DNA of 19,876 nucleotides, from NCBI GenBank assembly GCA_045616505.1, contig JAZLGV010000019.1, forward strand, positions 1 to 19,876. The letters run 5' to 3'. This stretch comes from JAKSUT01 sp045616505 (GTDB lineage: Bacteria; Cyanobacteriota; Vampirovibrionia; Gastranaerophilales; Gastranaerophilaceae). This document shows positions 12,065 through 19,841 of the stretch, one piece after another. Under the pieces are notes generated by a model. The model was given only the letters and a program-made list of their open reading frames with translations. It was not told the DNA's origin and did no database searches. Position 1 is the stretch's first letter, and every line of letters starts with the position of its first letter. Both the position numbers and the translations under genes were made by a program.

Positions 12065-15000
12065 TTAACTATTACCTAACAAATAAACAGGTAAATCATA
12101 ATGTTGTGCAAAGTTTAAATATTCAGGTGAAATATCTTCTAAGTTATCTTTTTTCGCTGCTAAACCAACTACTTTTGAATTTATTGCAACTACTTCATTA
12201 TGAGAACCTCCGTCTCTCAAAATTGCATCTTGTGCATCTGATAATGCTTTTTTAATTTCCTTACCAGTAAATTCTTTTCCTTCACCCAAGTTTATTATTT
12301 CATCATCTTTAATTTGAGCTAAATATCTTTTTTTCGCTACAAAATCAAATAATTTTGCATATTCTTCAGGTGTTATATTCAAAGCACTTTGAATTTCAGT
12401 AGGAACAAAATCTCTATATGCTTTTTTCCAACCACGAGTTCTTAATTCAACAACTGTCTCTTGGTCTTTGCCATAACCACTACCTTGGTTTTGGTAATAT
12501 GCGTTTACTATATTTGGAATTTCTGATTCTAAAATAACGCCCATTCCATCGCCATAATATGTTGCTGCTTTATCAAGAGAAACAAGTGTTTCACTCAATA
12601 CACTATTATTTGCAACATCGCTAAGTGTTTCTACTGTATTTAAATTTTCTGCATCTCTTACCATGTGCATTAAAAATCTCAAATCAGCTTTTTTTGTACC
12701 ATTAATAAAGCCGACTTCACTCAAATCTTTATTATCAGGATATGTTTTAAAATCGAAAACTTTGTAAGTTTGGTTGTTTAATGTTTGTGTTGGAATTCTA
12801 TCCTTAAATACGACTTTAGTTGTGAATATTGGGTTTCCTGTTTCTTTATTTGTTTCTATAATTTTTTCCAATTCTTTTACTGCATCGCTTTCTAAAACAG
12901 GAGAGAACATATCGAAAATATTTTTACTTACACCTTTTAAATCTGAATATGCAAATATTTTTGCAAGTTTGAAATCATTTGGATTTTTGAAATTGCAAGA
13001 TAAAGCTTCTTTAGTTGTTGAATTAGTATTTACAGCTTCTAACCAATGGTGATTTTTTATAATTAAATAAATATCATCTTTGATTGCTTGAGGAATATTA
13101 TATTTAGATAAAATATTTCTTGCATACAGTGCAGATGTGTTTTGGTGATTTTTATCAACTACACCTTCTTTTTTTGCTATATCGTGTAATAATACTGAAA
13201 ATTTTAATCTTGTTTTGTCTATATCAGGAATACTGTTGTACTCTGGATGATTTAAACAGTTTTTTAAAACTTCTAATATGTGAATATCTATACTGAAATC
13301 ATGTGAACCGTGTGGTTGTTTGCCAATTATATTAACAAATTCTGGCAAGCCTTTTATTAATGCGTTCATTGTTTGGTCAAAATCTTCATCACCTGAATTG
13401 ATTTCGTTTTTCAAAATGAACTTTTCACACAAATCATAAACTTTTTTATCAACTTCGTCATTTTTGTCTAATTCGAAGAAATTTATAATTCCATCGTACC
13501 CTGTTTTATCAGAGGTTAATTCTATTTGTAATTTTGTGATTATTGATTTTGCTTTATTTTCATCAACTGAATCTAGAATTGATTTTAAATCTTTTAAAAA
13601 TTCTTTTCTTGAATATTTTAAAGGAATACCATTTTTATTATATTTTGCAAAATCATAATTTTTAATAGCATTTTCAACATCCGTTTTATTTGACAAAACT
13701 TTTTTGAATAAATTAATTTTATCATTTTTGTCAGTTTGTGTTGGAACAATTGTTTGAGAAATTGCTTTTGTTAAATCTCTTTTTAATGAATCTACGTCAA
13801 TAATAAATTTATTTTTTTCTGGTGAATTTTGTAAGGCAGAAATGTATCTGTCAAGCATAATTTTGTCAGAGACACCTAGAGAGTTAAAATCTAATTGGTT
13901 ATTTTGATAATCGTGAATATTATCAAGAACTTTATCGATATTAACTTTAGGTGGCAAAACTTCAGGAATTGGGAATTGTTCAGCTTCCCAATCATTGTGT
14001 AAGTCGATTAAATCAAGAACATGGTTTAAAGTTAGAGAGTAGCCATAAAATCTTGTTTCTTTTATATTTGCAAGTTTTCTAACTTTTTCTATGTCTAAAT
14101 CTTTTGTGATTTTATCAACAATTTTTTCATTATAAAAATCATCAAATCTATAACCTTCAGGAATTTTTATGTTTAAAATTTCTTGTGTTTTTTGTTTTTT
14201 ATCTTCAACTGACAATAAATTTGTAATCGCAACAATATTTTTTATCATTGAAAATCTTGGTTCAGAATTTTCTTCTAAACTCAAAACATAATTCAAATTA
14301 TCCATTTTGTTTTTGTCGTTTTCATAAATAATTTTAGATAAATTTTCAATTCCTTCAATATTTGAAAATCTTAAAAATGTATTATAACCTTTTACTTTTT
14401 GTTCTAATAAGTTTTTAGTAATTGGTGCTAATTTTTCATCTGATAAACTATGTACAAGTTCAGGTAGAGCATTTATACTATGTCTTTCAAAATAATATTC
14501 ATCAGACCTGCCATCTTTATAATTTAGACAATCTTTTAAAACCTTAGCTTGGTCATTTGTAATATGTTGTAATAAACTAATAATATCTGAATCAGAAGTA
14601 ACAATGTTTCTTTCTTGTTTTACACTTTTTTTGAATTCATCCATAACGATTGGCAAAATTTCTGTATTGTTTGAATTTAATGAATTAAATATATTACGGA
14701 AATAATGAGAAGGTAGAGGGTTTGTTATCCATATATATTCAGGATTTTTCAAATAATTTTTTATATGCTGACAATTTTCTTTTTTTGTAATATCTAAAAT
14801 CGCTGTAATGTCGTAATAGTCAAAATTGTAATTATCATAAGTGTTTTTGTATTCTAATAAATCAGGTAAAACATCTTTGTTCTCTTCATTTGTTCTTGAA
14901 GCAATTGCCATAATATCGTATGAATTAAGTTTTTTCATACGTTCTGATTGTGCAACTGTTTTTAAACTTTGTGATTTAATATCTTTGTTTTTTATAATAT

Positions 15001-15622
15001 CTAAAATGCAATAATCGTTAAATATATAATCATTGTCTTTGTTTTTTAACTGTGACGTAATTTTAAATTTTTCAATATCTTCTTCAGAGCTATAATTCAA
15101 AAGAGGTTCAACATAATAAGACGCAATTCTTCTTATGTTTTTTTCTTTCATATAATCAATATCAGCATTCATTATTTCGTTGAACATTGGTAAATTCTTT
15201 TCGTTCAACAACGGCAAGACTTTTCCAATCGCATCAACTCTATAATATTCATCAATTTCTTTATTCTTGTATTTTTCTTGTATATTATTTAATGCTCGTA
15301 AAGCTGCTTGTTTATTTTCTTGAGGTATCTTTTTTAGAGTAGAAACCGTAACATCTTTCGTATAAAGATTCATATTGAAAAAATTACTCATTATAAATTT
15401 TCCAACAGAAAGTTTTTTAGGCTTTTGCTCTTTTGGGGCATAAATAGAAGTATTTTGTGTTTTTTTAGATAACGCAGTAGCCGCAATTGCACTACTAACT
15501 CCAACTCCTGCAAGTTTTAAAACATCTTTTGGCTTTTTAAATTTCAATTTGCCATCAAAACTTGGAGTAGCAGAAACGTTATTATATTTTAAATTTTGAT
15601 TACTGATATTTGATAATTTCAT
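12065..15622 (-). CDS. Large HD-domain protein with helical repeats and N-terminal tag
   Basis: About 1185 residues from the ATG at 15622. The frame stays open to a GTG at 15661, but the ATG is preferred because it places the tag MKLSNISNQ...SFDGKLKF at the N-terminus; no strong ribosome-binding site decides it. A weakly hydrophobic stretch (about 34-52) follows, then some 700 residues of predicted helical repeats. An HD phosphohydrolase domain then appears, with His781, HD at 813-814 (LLHDIAKK), His826, His858/859 and Asp894. HD domains hydrolyse phosphate bonds of nucleotides or RNA with two metals. A conserved-looking C-terminal block (about 1135-1185) begins SHNEVVAINSKVVGL and has no family I can name. 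The HD motif is clear; substrate and overall role are unknown. It is divergent from the sugar operon. Confidence 0.78.
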   Translation of the reverse strand: MKLSNISNQNLKYNNVSATPSFDGKLKFKKPKDVLKLAGVGVSSAIAATALSKKTQNTSIYAPKEQKPKKLSVGKFIMSNFFNMNLYTKDVTVSTLKKIPQENKQAALRALNNIQEKYKNKEIDEYYRVDAIGKVLPLLNEKNLPMFNEIMNADIDYMKEKNIRRIASYYVEPLLNYSSEEDIEKFKITSQLKNKDNDYIFNDYCILDIIKNKDIKSQSLKTVAQSERMKKLNSYDIMAIASRTNEENKDVLPDLLEYKNTYDNYNFDYYDITAILDITKKENCQHIKNYLKNPEYIWITNPLPSHYFRNIFNSLNSNNTEILPIVMDEFKKSVKQERNIVTSDSDIISLLQHITNDQAKVLKDCLNYKDGRSDEYYFERHSINALPELVHSLSDEKLAPITKNLLEQKVKGYNTFLRFSNIEGIENLSKIIYENDKNKMDNLNYVLSLEENSEPRFSMIKNIVAITNLLSVEDKKQKTQEILNIKIPEGYRFDDFYNEKIVDKITKDLDIEKVRKLANIKETRFYGYSLTLNHVLDLIDLHNDWEAEQFPIPEVLPPKVNIDKVLDNIHDYQNNQLDFNSLGVSDKIMLDRYISALQNSPEKNKFIIDVDSLKRDLTKAISQTIVPTQTDKNDKINLFKKVLSNKTDVENAIKNYDFAKYNKNGIPLKYSRKEFLKDLKSILDSVDENKAKSIITKLQIELTSDKTGYDGIINFFELDKNDEVDKKVYDLCEKFILKNEINSGDEDFDQTMNALIKGLPEFVNIIGKQPHGSHDFSIDIHILEVLKNCLNHPEYNSIPDIDKTRLKFSVLLHDIAKKEGVVDKNHQNTSALYARNILSKYNIPQAIKDDIYLIIKNHHWLEAVNTNSTTKEALSCNFKNPNDFKLAKIFAYSDLKGVSKNIFDMFSPVLESDAVKELEKIIETNKETGNPIFTTKVVFKDRIPTQTLNNQTYKVFDFKTYPDNKDLSEVGFINGTKKADLRFLMHMVRDAENLNTVETLSDVANNSVLSETLVSLDKAATYYGDGMGVILESEIPNIVNAYYQNQGSGYGKDQETVVELRTRGWKKAYRDFVPTEIQSALNITPEEYAKLFDFVAKKRYLAQIKDDEIINLGEGKEFTGKEIKKALSDAQDAILRDGGSHNEVVAINSKVVGLAAKKDNLEDISPEYLNFAQHYDLPVYLLGNS

Positions 15623-15661
15623 AAAAACACAAGATTTCTTCTTTACAACTATGTAAAACAC

Positions 15662-15912
15662 GTGAATACATGAATTTGCGTTTTAATTAAAAAATATAAA
15701 GATTTGTGATGAATTTATTTTAAATAAAATCAAACATAAAATAAAAAATTTCTTAAAACATCAAAAATAAAAATAAAATTAATTAACAAATTGACTAAAT
15801 TAAACATTTTTATTTCTTCTACAATTTTAATTTTATAATTTTATGATATAATCACCTTATAAGATTTGTGTATATTTTAAACAAATTAACACACAACATT
15901 TTTAGAAGACGA
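15662..15912. other. Non-coding AT-rich region between the HD gene and the sugar operon
   Basis: Between the divergent genes lie A/T tracts and a plus-strand extended -10 at 15844-15852. There is a modest dyad ATTTGT (15864-15869) with ACAAAT (15881-15886). I see no larger ORF, repeat array or RNA gene here. The minus-strand promoter of the HD gene could not be identified with confidence. Confidence 0.5.
15844..15852 (+). promoter_or_regulatory. Extended -10 promoter of the fdtA-fdtB operon
   Basis: TGA-TATAAT (15844-15852) is a perfect extended -10. No good -35 is present, which the TGn extension can offset. The predicted start near 15859 gives a leader of about 160 nt that carries the short ORF at 15913-15981. 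Confidence 0.5.
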
Positions 15913-15981
15913 ATGACACAAACTATTAACGAACAAAGAATTCAAAACGCTGATAAAATTATAATCATAGCAAAACTTTAA
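15913..15981 (+). CDS. Possible 22-codon leader ORF or gene remnant
   Basis: An ATG-initiated ORF of 22 codons plus TAA. It is preceded by AGAAGA, a modest ribosome-binding site 2-7 nt upstream. It encodes a basic peptide beginning MTQTINEQRIQNADK, followed by four Ile in a row (ATT ATA ATC ATA). It ends 39 nt before the ketoisomerase gene. It could be a regulatory leader peptide, the 5' remnant of a lost gene, or chance. Its size gives little statistical support. Confidence 0.25.
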   Translation: MTQTINEQRIQNADKIIIIAKL

Positions 15982-16020
15982 CTATTCATATAAACGTTAA
16001 GATATTTCAATAGAGGTACA

Positions 16021-16419
16021 ATGAATTATAAATTAATAGACACAACTGCATTTGGCGATTTAACAGGACATTTAGTTGTTTTTGAAAAAGGATGTAACTG
16101 TCCGTTTGATGTTAAAAGAATTTTTTATATATTTGATACTGTTCCAGGTAAAATTAGAGGACAACACGCAAATAGAAATTCCGAATTTTTATTAATTGCA
16201 ATAAATGGAAGCTGTAAAGTAAAAGTTGACGATGGTAAAAAACAAGAAATTTTCGAACTAAATTCCCCATTCAATGCCCTTTACTTAAATAAAATGGTTT
16301 GGAAAGATATGTACGATTTTTCGTACAATGCAACTTTGTTAGTTTTAACAAATACTGTATATGATGAAAGCGAATATATCCGAAATTATGATGATTTCAT
16401 AAAAGAAATCCAACAATAA
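16021..16419 (+). CDS. fdtA: FdtA/WxcM-type nucleotide-sugar 3,4-ketoisomerase
   Basis: A 132-residue single-domain cupin of the FdtA family (PF05523). Family enzymes move the keto group of dTDP-4-keto-6-deoxyglucose from C4 to C3, preparing it for transamination. The family signature is present as VKRIFYIFDT (31-40), the RGQHANRNSEF block (46-56) and INGSCKVKVDDG (61-72). His49 is kept, but the second catalytic-loop His of characterised FdtA is Asn51 here; I believe this HAN form recurs in a subgroup, so activity may be retained or product stereochemistry changed. An AGAGGT site fixes the start. The aminotransferase follows after 17 bp, so the two act in sequence toward a 3-amino-3,6-dideoxyhexose for surface glycans. 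Confidence 0.88.
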   Translation: MNYKLIDTTAFGDLTGHLVVFEKGCNCPFDVKRIFYIFDTVPGKIRGQHANRNSEFLLIAINGSCKVKVDDGKKQEIFELNSPFNALYLNKMVWKDMYDFSYNATLLVLTNTVYDESEYIRNYDDFIKEIQQ

Positions 16420-16436
16420 ACCAACGAAAGGTTATT

Positions 16437-17522
16437 ATGATTAAATTTTTAGATTTATATAAAATAAATGAAAGATTTAGAAAAGACATAGATGCGAGAA
16501 TTAAAGAAGTTCTTAATTCTGGCTGGTATTTACTTGGAAAACAAGACGAACAATTTGAGAAAAATTTTGCTCAATATTGCGGAACAAAACATTGTATCGG
16601 TTGTGCAAATGGACTTGATGCTCTTAATTTAATTATAAAAGCTTATGGCTTCACTAAAGGTGATGAAATAATTGTCCCTGCAAATACTTATATCGCATCA
16701 ATTCTTGCAATTTCTGAAAATTATTGCACACCTGTTCTTGTTGAACCAGATATTGAAACAAGAAATATTAACCCTGATTTGATTGAAGAAAAAATCACAG
16801 ACAAAACGAAAGCAATTTTACTTGTTCATCTATATGGACAAGCTGTTCAAATGGACAAAATCTGGGAATTAGCAAAAAAATATAACCTTAAAATCATTGA
16901 AGATTCTGCTCAAGCACACGGTGCTATTTATAAAGGAAAAAGAACAGGTAATTTAGGTGATGCTTCAGGTTTTTCATTCTACCCAGGAAAAAATCTTGGT
17001 TGTATGGGTGACGGTGGTTGCGTTACTACAAATGATGATGAATTAGCACAAAAAATTAGAGCTTTGAGAAACTATGGTTCTCACAAAAAATATTGTAATT
17101 TGTACAAAGGTACAAATTCTCGTTTAGACGAAATTCAAGCTGCAATATTGGATGTAAAACTACCTTCACTTGATGCAGACAACCAAAGACGTAGAGAAAT
17201 TGCAAAATATTATAGAGAAAACATTAAAAATCCAAAAATAATTTTGCCAACTGCTTATGATGAAGCATCTCATGTATGGCATGTTTTCGCTATTAGAACA
17301 AAAAATAGAGATGAATTTCAAGAGTATTTAAATAAAAATGACATTCAAACTCTTATTCATTATCCAACTCCACCACACAAGCAAGAAGCTTATAAAGAAT
17401 GGAACAATTTAAGCTTCCCTATAACAGAAGAAATTCACAACACTATTTTAAGTTTACCTATTTCTCCTGTTATGACAGAAGAAGAAGTTAAAAAAGTGGC
17501 AGAAGTGGTTAATAACTACTAA
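16437..17522 (+). CDS. fdtB: DegT/DnrJ/EryC1-type PLP sugar aminotransferase (FdtB-like)
   Basis: A 361-residue PLP-dependent aminotransferase of normal family length. Visible landmarks are the phosphate-binding GCANGLDAL (55-63), IEDSAQAHGA (154-163) with Asp156 for the pyridine nitrogen, and FSFYPGKNLG (179-188) with Lys185 as the Schiff-base lysine. The tail HYPTPPHKQEAY also fits the family. With the preceding ketoisomerase it is expected to aminate a 3-keto-6-deoxy sugar nucleotide at C3. An AAAGG site lies 7 nt before the ATG. No N-acetyl or formyl transferase (FdtC) follows, because the next gene is convergent, so the last modifying step would be encoded elsewhere. The exact sugar (Fuc3N or Qui3N) cannot be told. 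Confidence 0.92.
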   Translation: MIKFLDLYKINERFRKDIDARIKEVLNSGWYLLGKQDEQFEKNFAQYCGTKHCIGCANGLDALNLIIKAYGFTKGDEIIVPANTYIASILAISENYCTPVLVEPDIETRNINPDLIEEKITDKTKAILLVHLYGQAVQMDKIWELAKKYNLKIIEDSAQAHGAIYKGKRTGNLGDASGFSFYPGKNLGCMGDGGCVTTNDDELAQKIRALRNYGSHKKYCNLYKGTNSRLDEIQAAILDVKLPSLDADNQRRREIAKYYRENIKNPKIILPTAYDEASHVWHVFAIRTKNRDEFQEYLNKNDIQTLIHYPTPPHKQEAYKEWNNLSFPITEEIHNTILSLPISPVMTEEEVKKVAEVVNNY

Positions 17523-17545
17523 ATATTTTAAGATTTTGGACAAAT

Positions 17546-18490
17546 TTAAACTTTGAATTTCTTACTTTCCCAAAATTTCTTTTTAATAAAGAAGAATGGA
17601 TATCTTTTGATAAAAGCTAAAAGTCCTTTGTAAGAATTAAGTTTATCAACTAAAAGCCATTTTTCATAATCTTTCATTTTGTATATAGTCATTTTGTGAT
17701 ATTTCAAATAATCATCTTGTTTTGGATTATAACAACCTAACCCTTGAACCCAAGGTTTGTAATCACCAACATAATGAACAATTACTGGATTTTTGATTGC
17801 ATTTCTATATTCATCAAGATTGTCATAAGATGCCCAAACATTTAACGGACAATACTGAAGATTATATTTTAAATCAATAAATTTTACTTTTCCTGTAAAT
17901 AAAATATTCAAAACCGTTTGGTCATAACCAAGAGCCGTTCCAGTATTTTCAAGAGCCATTTTTATAGCTTTTGAAGTAATATCGTCTTCACGCCATTTAT
18001 TACAATTTATAACCATTAACCCTGTATTAAAAAATTTTGCACCATTTTTTAAATAGCGTCTTGAATATTTTTTACCATTTGCATCTTCAACTGCTAAAAT
18101 ATAATTATCTTCAAAATCCATATCCCAAACAGGTTTTAAGGATTTATTAACAACCAAATCACAATCAAGATAAATTAATCTATCAAGTTCTTTTATTTCA
18201 GCAATTTCTGGTAAAATAGTCGTCCAAAGCATTTGAACTGGATAATAATCAGATTTTTTATAATTTTCAAAAATTTTATTATCAACTTTGTCAAATTGAA
18301 TAGATGCGTTTTTGTATGTATCTGAAACAGTTAATATATTTTGCTTAGAGTCTTCTCGAAGCCCACCATCTAACATATGAAAAACAATTTCTTCATCTTT
18401 CATATTTTCACAAATACTTGTCATACAAACAACTGCATGCATCGTATAAGCATCATTATGTGTAATTGCTATATGTATTTTATTATCCAT
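17546..18490 (-). CDS. Glycosyltransferase family 8 (LPS/capsule-type)
   Basis: A 314-residue GT8 enzyme that transfers a hexose from a nucleotide sugar with retention of configuration. The metal-binding DxD is YLDCD (107-111, Asp109 and Asp111). FFNTGLMVIN (153-162), GYDQTVLN (188-195) and HYVGDYKPW (239-247) complete the family pattern. The basic, aromatic C-terminus (about 280-314) suits peripheral attachment to the inner membrane. It has no Shine-Dalgarno. TATGAT about 11 nt before the ATG would give a very short leader. It converges on the aminotransferase with a 23-bp gap and no visible terminator. A role in outer-surface polysaccharide with the fdtA-fdtB pair is inferred from proximity. 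Confidence 0.92.
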   Translation of the reverse strand: MDNKIHIAITHNDAYTMHAVVCMTSICENMKDEEIVFHMLDGGLREDSKQNILTVSDTYKNASIQFDKVDNKIFENYKKSDYYPVQMLWTTILPEIAEIKELDRLIYLDCDLVVNKSLKPVWDMDFEDNYILAVEDANGKKYSRRYLKNGAKFFNTGLMVINCNKWREDDITSKAIKMALENTGTALGYDQTVLNILFTGKVKFIDLKYNLQYCPLNVWASYDNLDEYRNAIKNPVIVHYVGDYKPWVQGLGCYNPKQDDYLKYHKMTIYKMKDYEKWLLVDKLNSYKGLLAFIKRYPFFFIKKKFWESKKFKV

Positions 18491-18673
18491 TTGTATATAC
18501 TATCATACAAATTTAAAATATAAAAGTATTTTTGCAGTTAAAACGTAGATTATTTGAGTCAGCTTTTACTTCATTTTGAAAAGTGTTAAACAACAAAACA
18601 ACATTACCATTAGTTACTTTATTTGAATTCTTATAAATGTGAGTTGGGAAAAAATTACAAAAAACAGAAGTTT

Positions 18674-19471
18674 TTATTTCATTTCAAATTCATATTCACC
18701 ATTAATTGAAGTGTTTTTCAAAACATGGTTTTCAATTTCTTTAACATCTATTTGTTTATTATCAAGCATATCTTTTGGTACATCTATAGCAATTGCTCTA
18801 TCTTTCATTTTCAAAGTGTCTTCACAATATTTCATGTAATCACTATAAGAAACATTATCTATTTTTTCAAAAACTTCATCTATTGATTGTGCATTTTTAA
18901 ATTCTGAATAAGTAAAATGTTCGTCTTCTTTTGAAGTTTTCATACTATCAAAATTTTCTTTATAATAAGATTTCAAATCGTTTTTAATATCTTCAAACTC
19001 TTCTTTATTAACAAGAAAAGCATTAGAACTTAAAAAATTAGCCAGTGTAATTGCTGAATTAATATTCTTTGGTGAACATTTTACACCTACAAAAGAACCA
19101 TTAGACAAAGATACAGCATCTACACCAACACTATAAAGAGCAGTAATATACTTATCAGAGATTGCATTTCTAATTTCACATACGCCTTCTTTAGCATTTG
19201 CTGGCTTATCATTAACAGTTAGCATTGAAACCAAAGCAGCATTTTCTGCATTTAAGCCTTCACACCCTTTTACTGCTAATGATAAATTGTTTACAGAAGC
19301 AACATTATCTTTTCTATTGTTAATACCATAGCTTGCATAAGCTCTTGCAGTATCATAATTTACAGGAACCTTTTCTGCATAACCGTCAGTATTAACATTC
19401 TGATTCGGTTTTTGAGAGTTTCCAAATTGAACTTTGTTAATTTGAACGGGATTTATGCTGTTAATATTCAT
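18674..19471 (-). CDS. Tagged hypothetical protein resembling a degenerate M16 peptidase domain
   Basis: A 265-residue protein starting MNINSINPVQINKVQFG, a clear N-terminal tag. Residues about 110-240 follow an M16 (insulinase/pitrilysin) layout: a strand segment GSFVGVKCSPKNINSAITL, then NKEEFEDIKNDLKSYY, which resembles the 'eeefe..k..l' helix, and a later VSYSDYMKYCEDTLK before a final strand. The zinc motif HxxEH is absent, so if this is M16-related it is a non-catalytic half like those that pair with active M16 subunits. No partner is in the window. A perfect AGGAG site lies before the ATG. There is no signal peptide. The family link is by eye and uncertain. Confidence 0.65.
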   Translation of the reverse strand: MNINSINPVQINKVQFGNSQKPNQNVNTDGYAEKVPVNYDTARAYASYGINNRKDNVASVNNLSLAVKGCEGLNAENAALVSMLTVNDKPANAKEGVCEIRNAISDKYITALYSVGVDAVSLSNGSFVGVKCSPKNINSAITLANFLSSNAFLVNKEEFEDIKNDLKSYYKENFDSMKTSKEDEHFTYSEFKNAQSIDEVFEKIDNVSYSDYMKYCEDTLKMKDRAIAIDVPKDMLDNKQIDVKEIENHVLKNTSINGEYEFEMK

Positions 19472-19698
19472 CTTATTCTCCTATAAATGGTTTTCTATAC
19501 TAATATAAAAACATATTTTAATAGAAAATTGCCTCATAAATTATTTAAAAAAAAGCTCTAACATTCAAACACAGTACAAGTTATAACCGATATTCAAAAA
19601 ACAACAGACAAAAGGATAAATTCCGAAAAAAAAAGAAAATTTCAGACAAAAAACTAAAAATACTTAATTGACTTATTTCGCTATAAACATCGGTTTTA

Positions 19699-19726
19699 TT
19701 GACATTTACTATAACTTATATGTCAA
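19699..19726. promoter_or_regulatory. TTGACAT / ATGTCAA dyad
   Basis: TTGACAT (19699-19705) and ATGTCAA (19720-19726) are perfect reverse complements, 14 nt apart. Both arms contain a -35-like TTGACA but neither has a -10 at the right distance, so an operator is more likely than a promoter pair. It lies about 115 bp before the terminal gene. Confidence 0.4.
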
Positions 19727-19769
19727 ACACATAAACATCACGTAAAAAATATAGTTTAAAAACATTCCG

Positions 19770-19824
19770 TTATCGGCAAAAAACATTTGTTTTATTTTGT
19801 ATAAATTTGATTTTTTGCCGATAA
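19770..19824. repeat. Perfect 14-bp inverted repeat at the terminal gene's promoter
   Basis: TTATCGGCAAAAAA (19770-19783) and TTTTTTGCCGATAA (19811-19824) are exact reverse complements separated by 27 nt. The right arm fills most of the spacer between the -35 and -10 of the terminal gene, so a bound protein would block or bend the promoter. Arms of this length and the GCCGATAA core are unlikely by chance. An operator pair is the first choice; an end of a mobile element or an RNA hairpin is less likely. Confidence 0.7.
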
Positions 19825-19835
19825 AATGATATAAT
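19807..19835 (+). promoter_or_regulatory. Promoter of the terminal HTH-like gene (leaderless)
   Basis: TTGATT (19807-19812) is spaced 17 nt from TATAAT (19830-19835), which also has a TGn extension (19827-19829). Six nt separate the -10 from the ATG at 19842, so transcription should start at the ATG itself. The right arm of the 14-bp inverted repeat overlaps the spacer. Confidence 0.6.
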
Positions 19836-19841
19836 TATTAT

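Larger units (their letters stand above)
19472..19841. other. 370-bp non-coding region with several dyads
   Basis: The region between the tagged gene and the terminal gene holds no ORF with coding support. It contains a 7-bp dyad (19699-19726), a perfect 14-bp inverted repeat (19770-19824), and a plus-strand promoter (19807-19835). ATCGG or its complement recurs in AACCGATA (19586-19593), CATCGG (19688-19693) and both arms of the 14-bp repeat, which may mark one regulator's sites. Confidence 0.55.

Noticed and set aside
12052..12255. Plus-strand open frame of 67 codons, opposite the 3' end of the HD protein
   Set aside because: Leu-rich antisense reading of a conserved coding end, with no ribosome-binding site and no promoter.
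19770..19824. 14-bp inverted repeat as terminal repeats of a transposon
   Set aside because: The arms are only 27 nt apart, there is no transposase, and they overlap a good promoter, so an operator explains them better.
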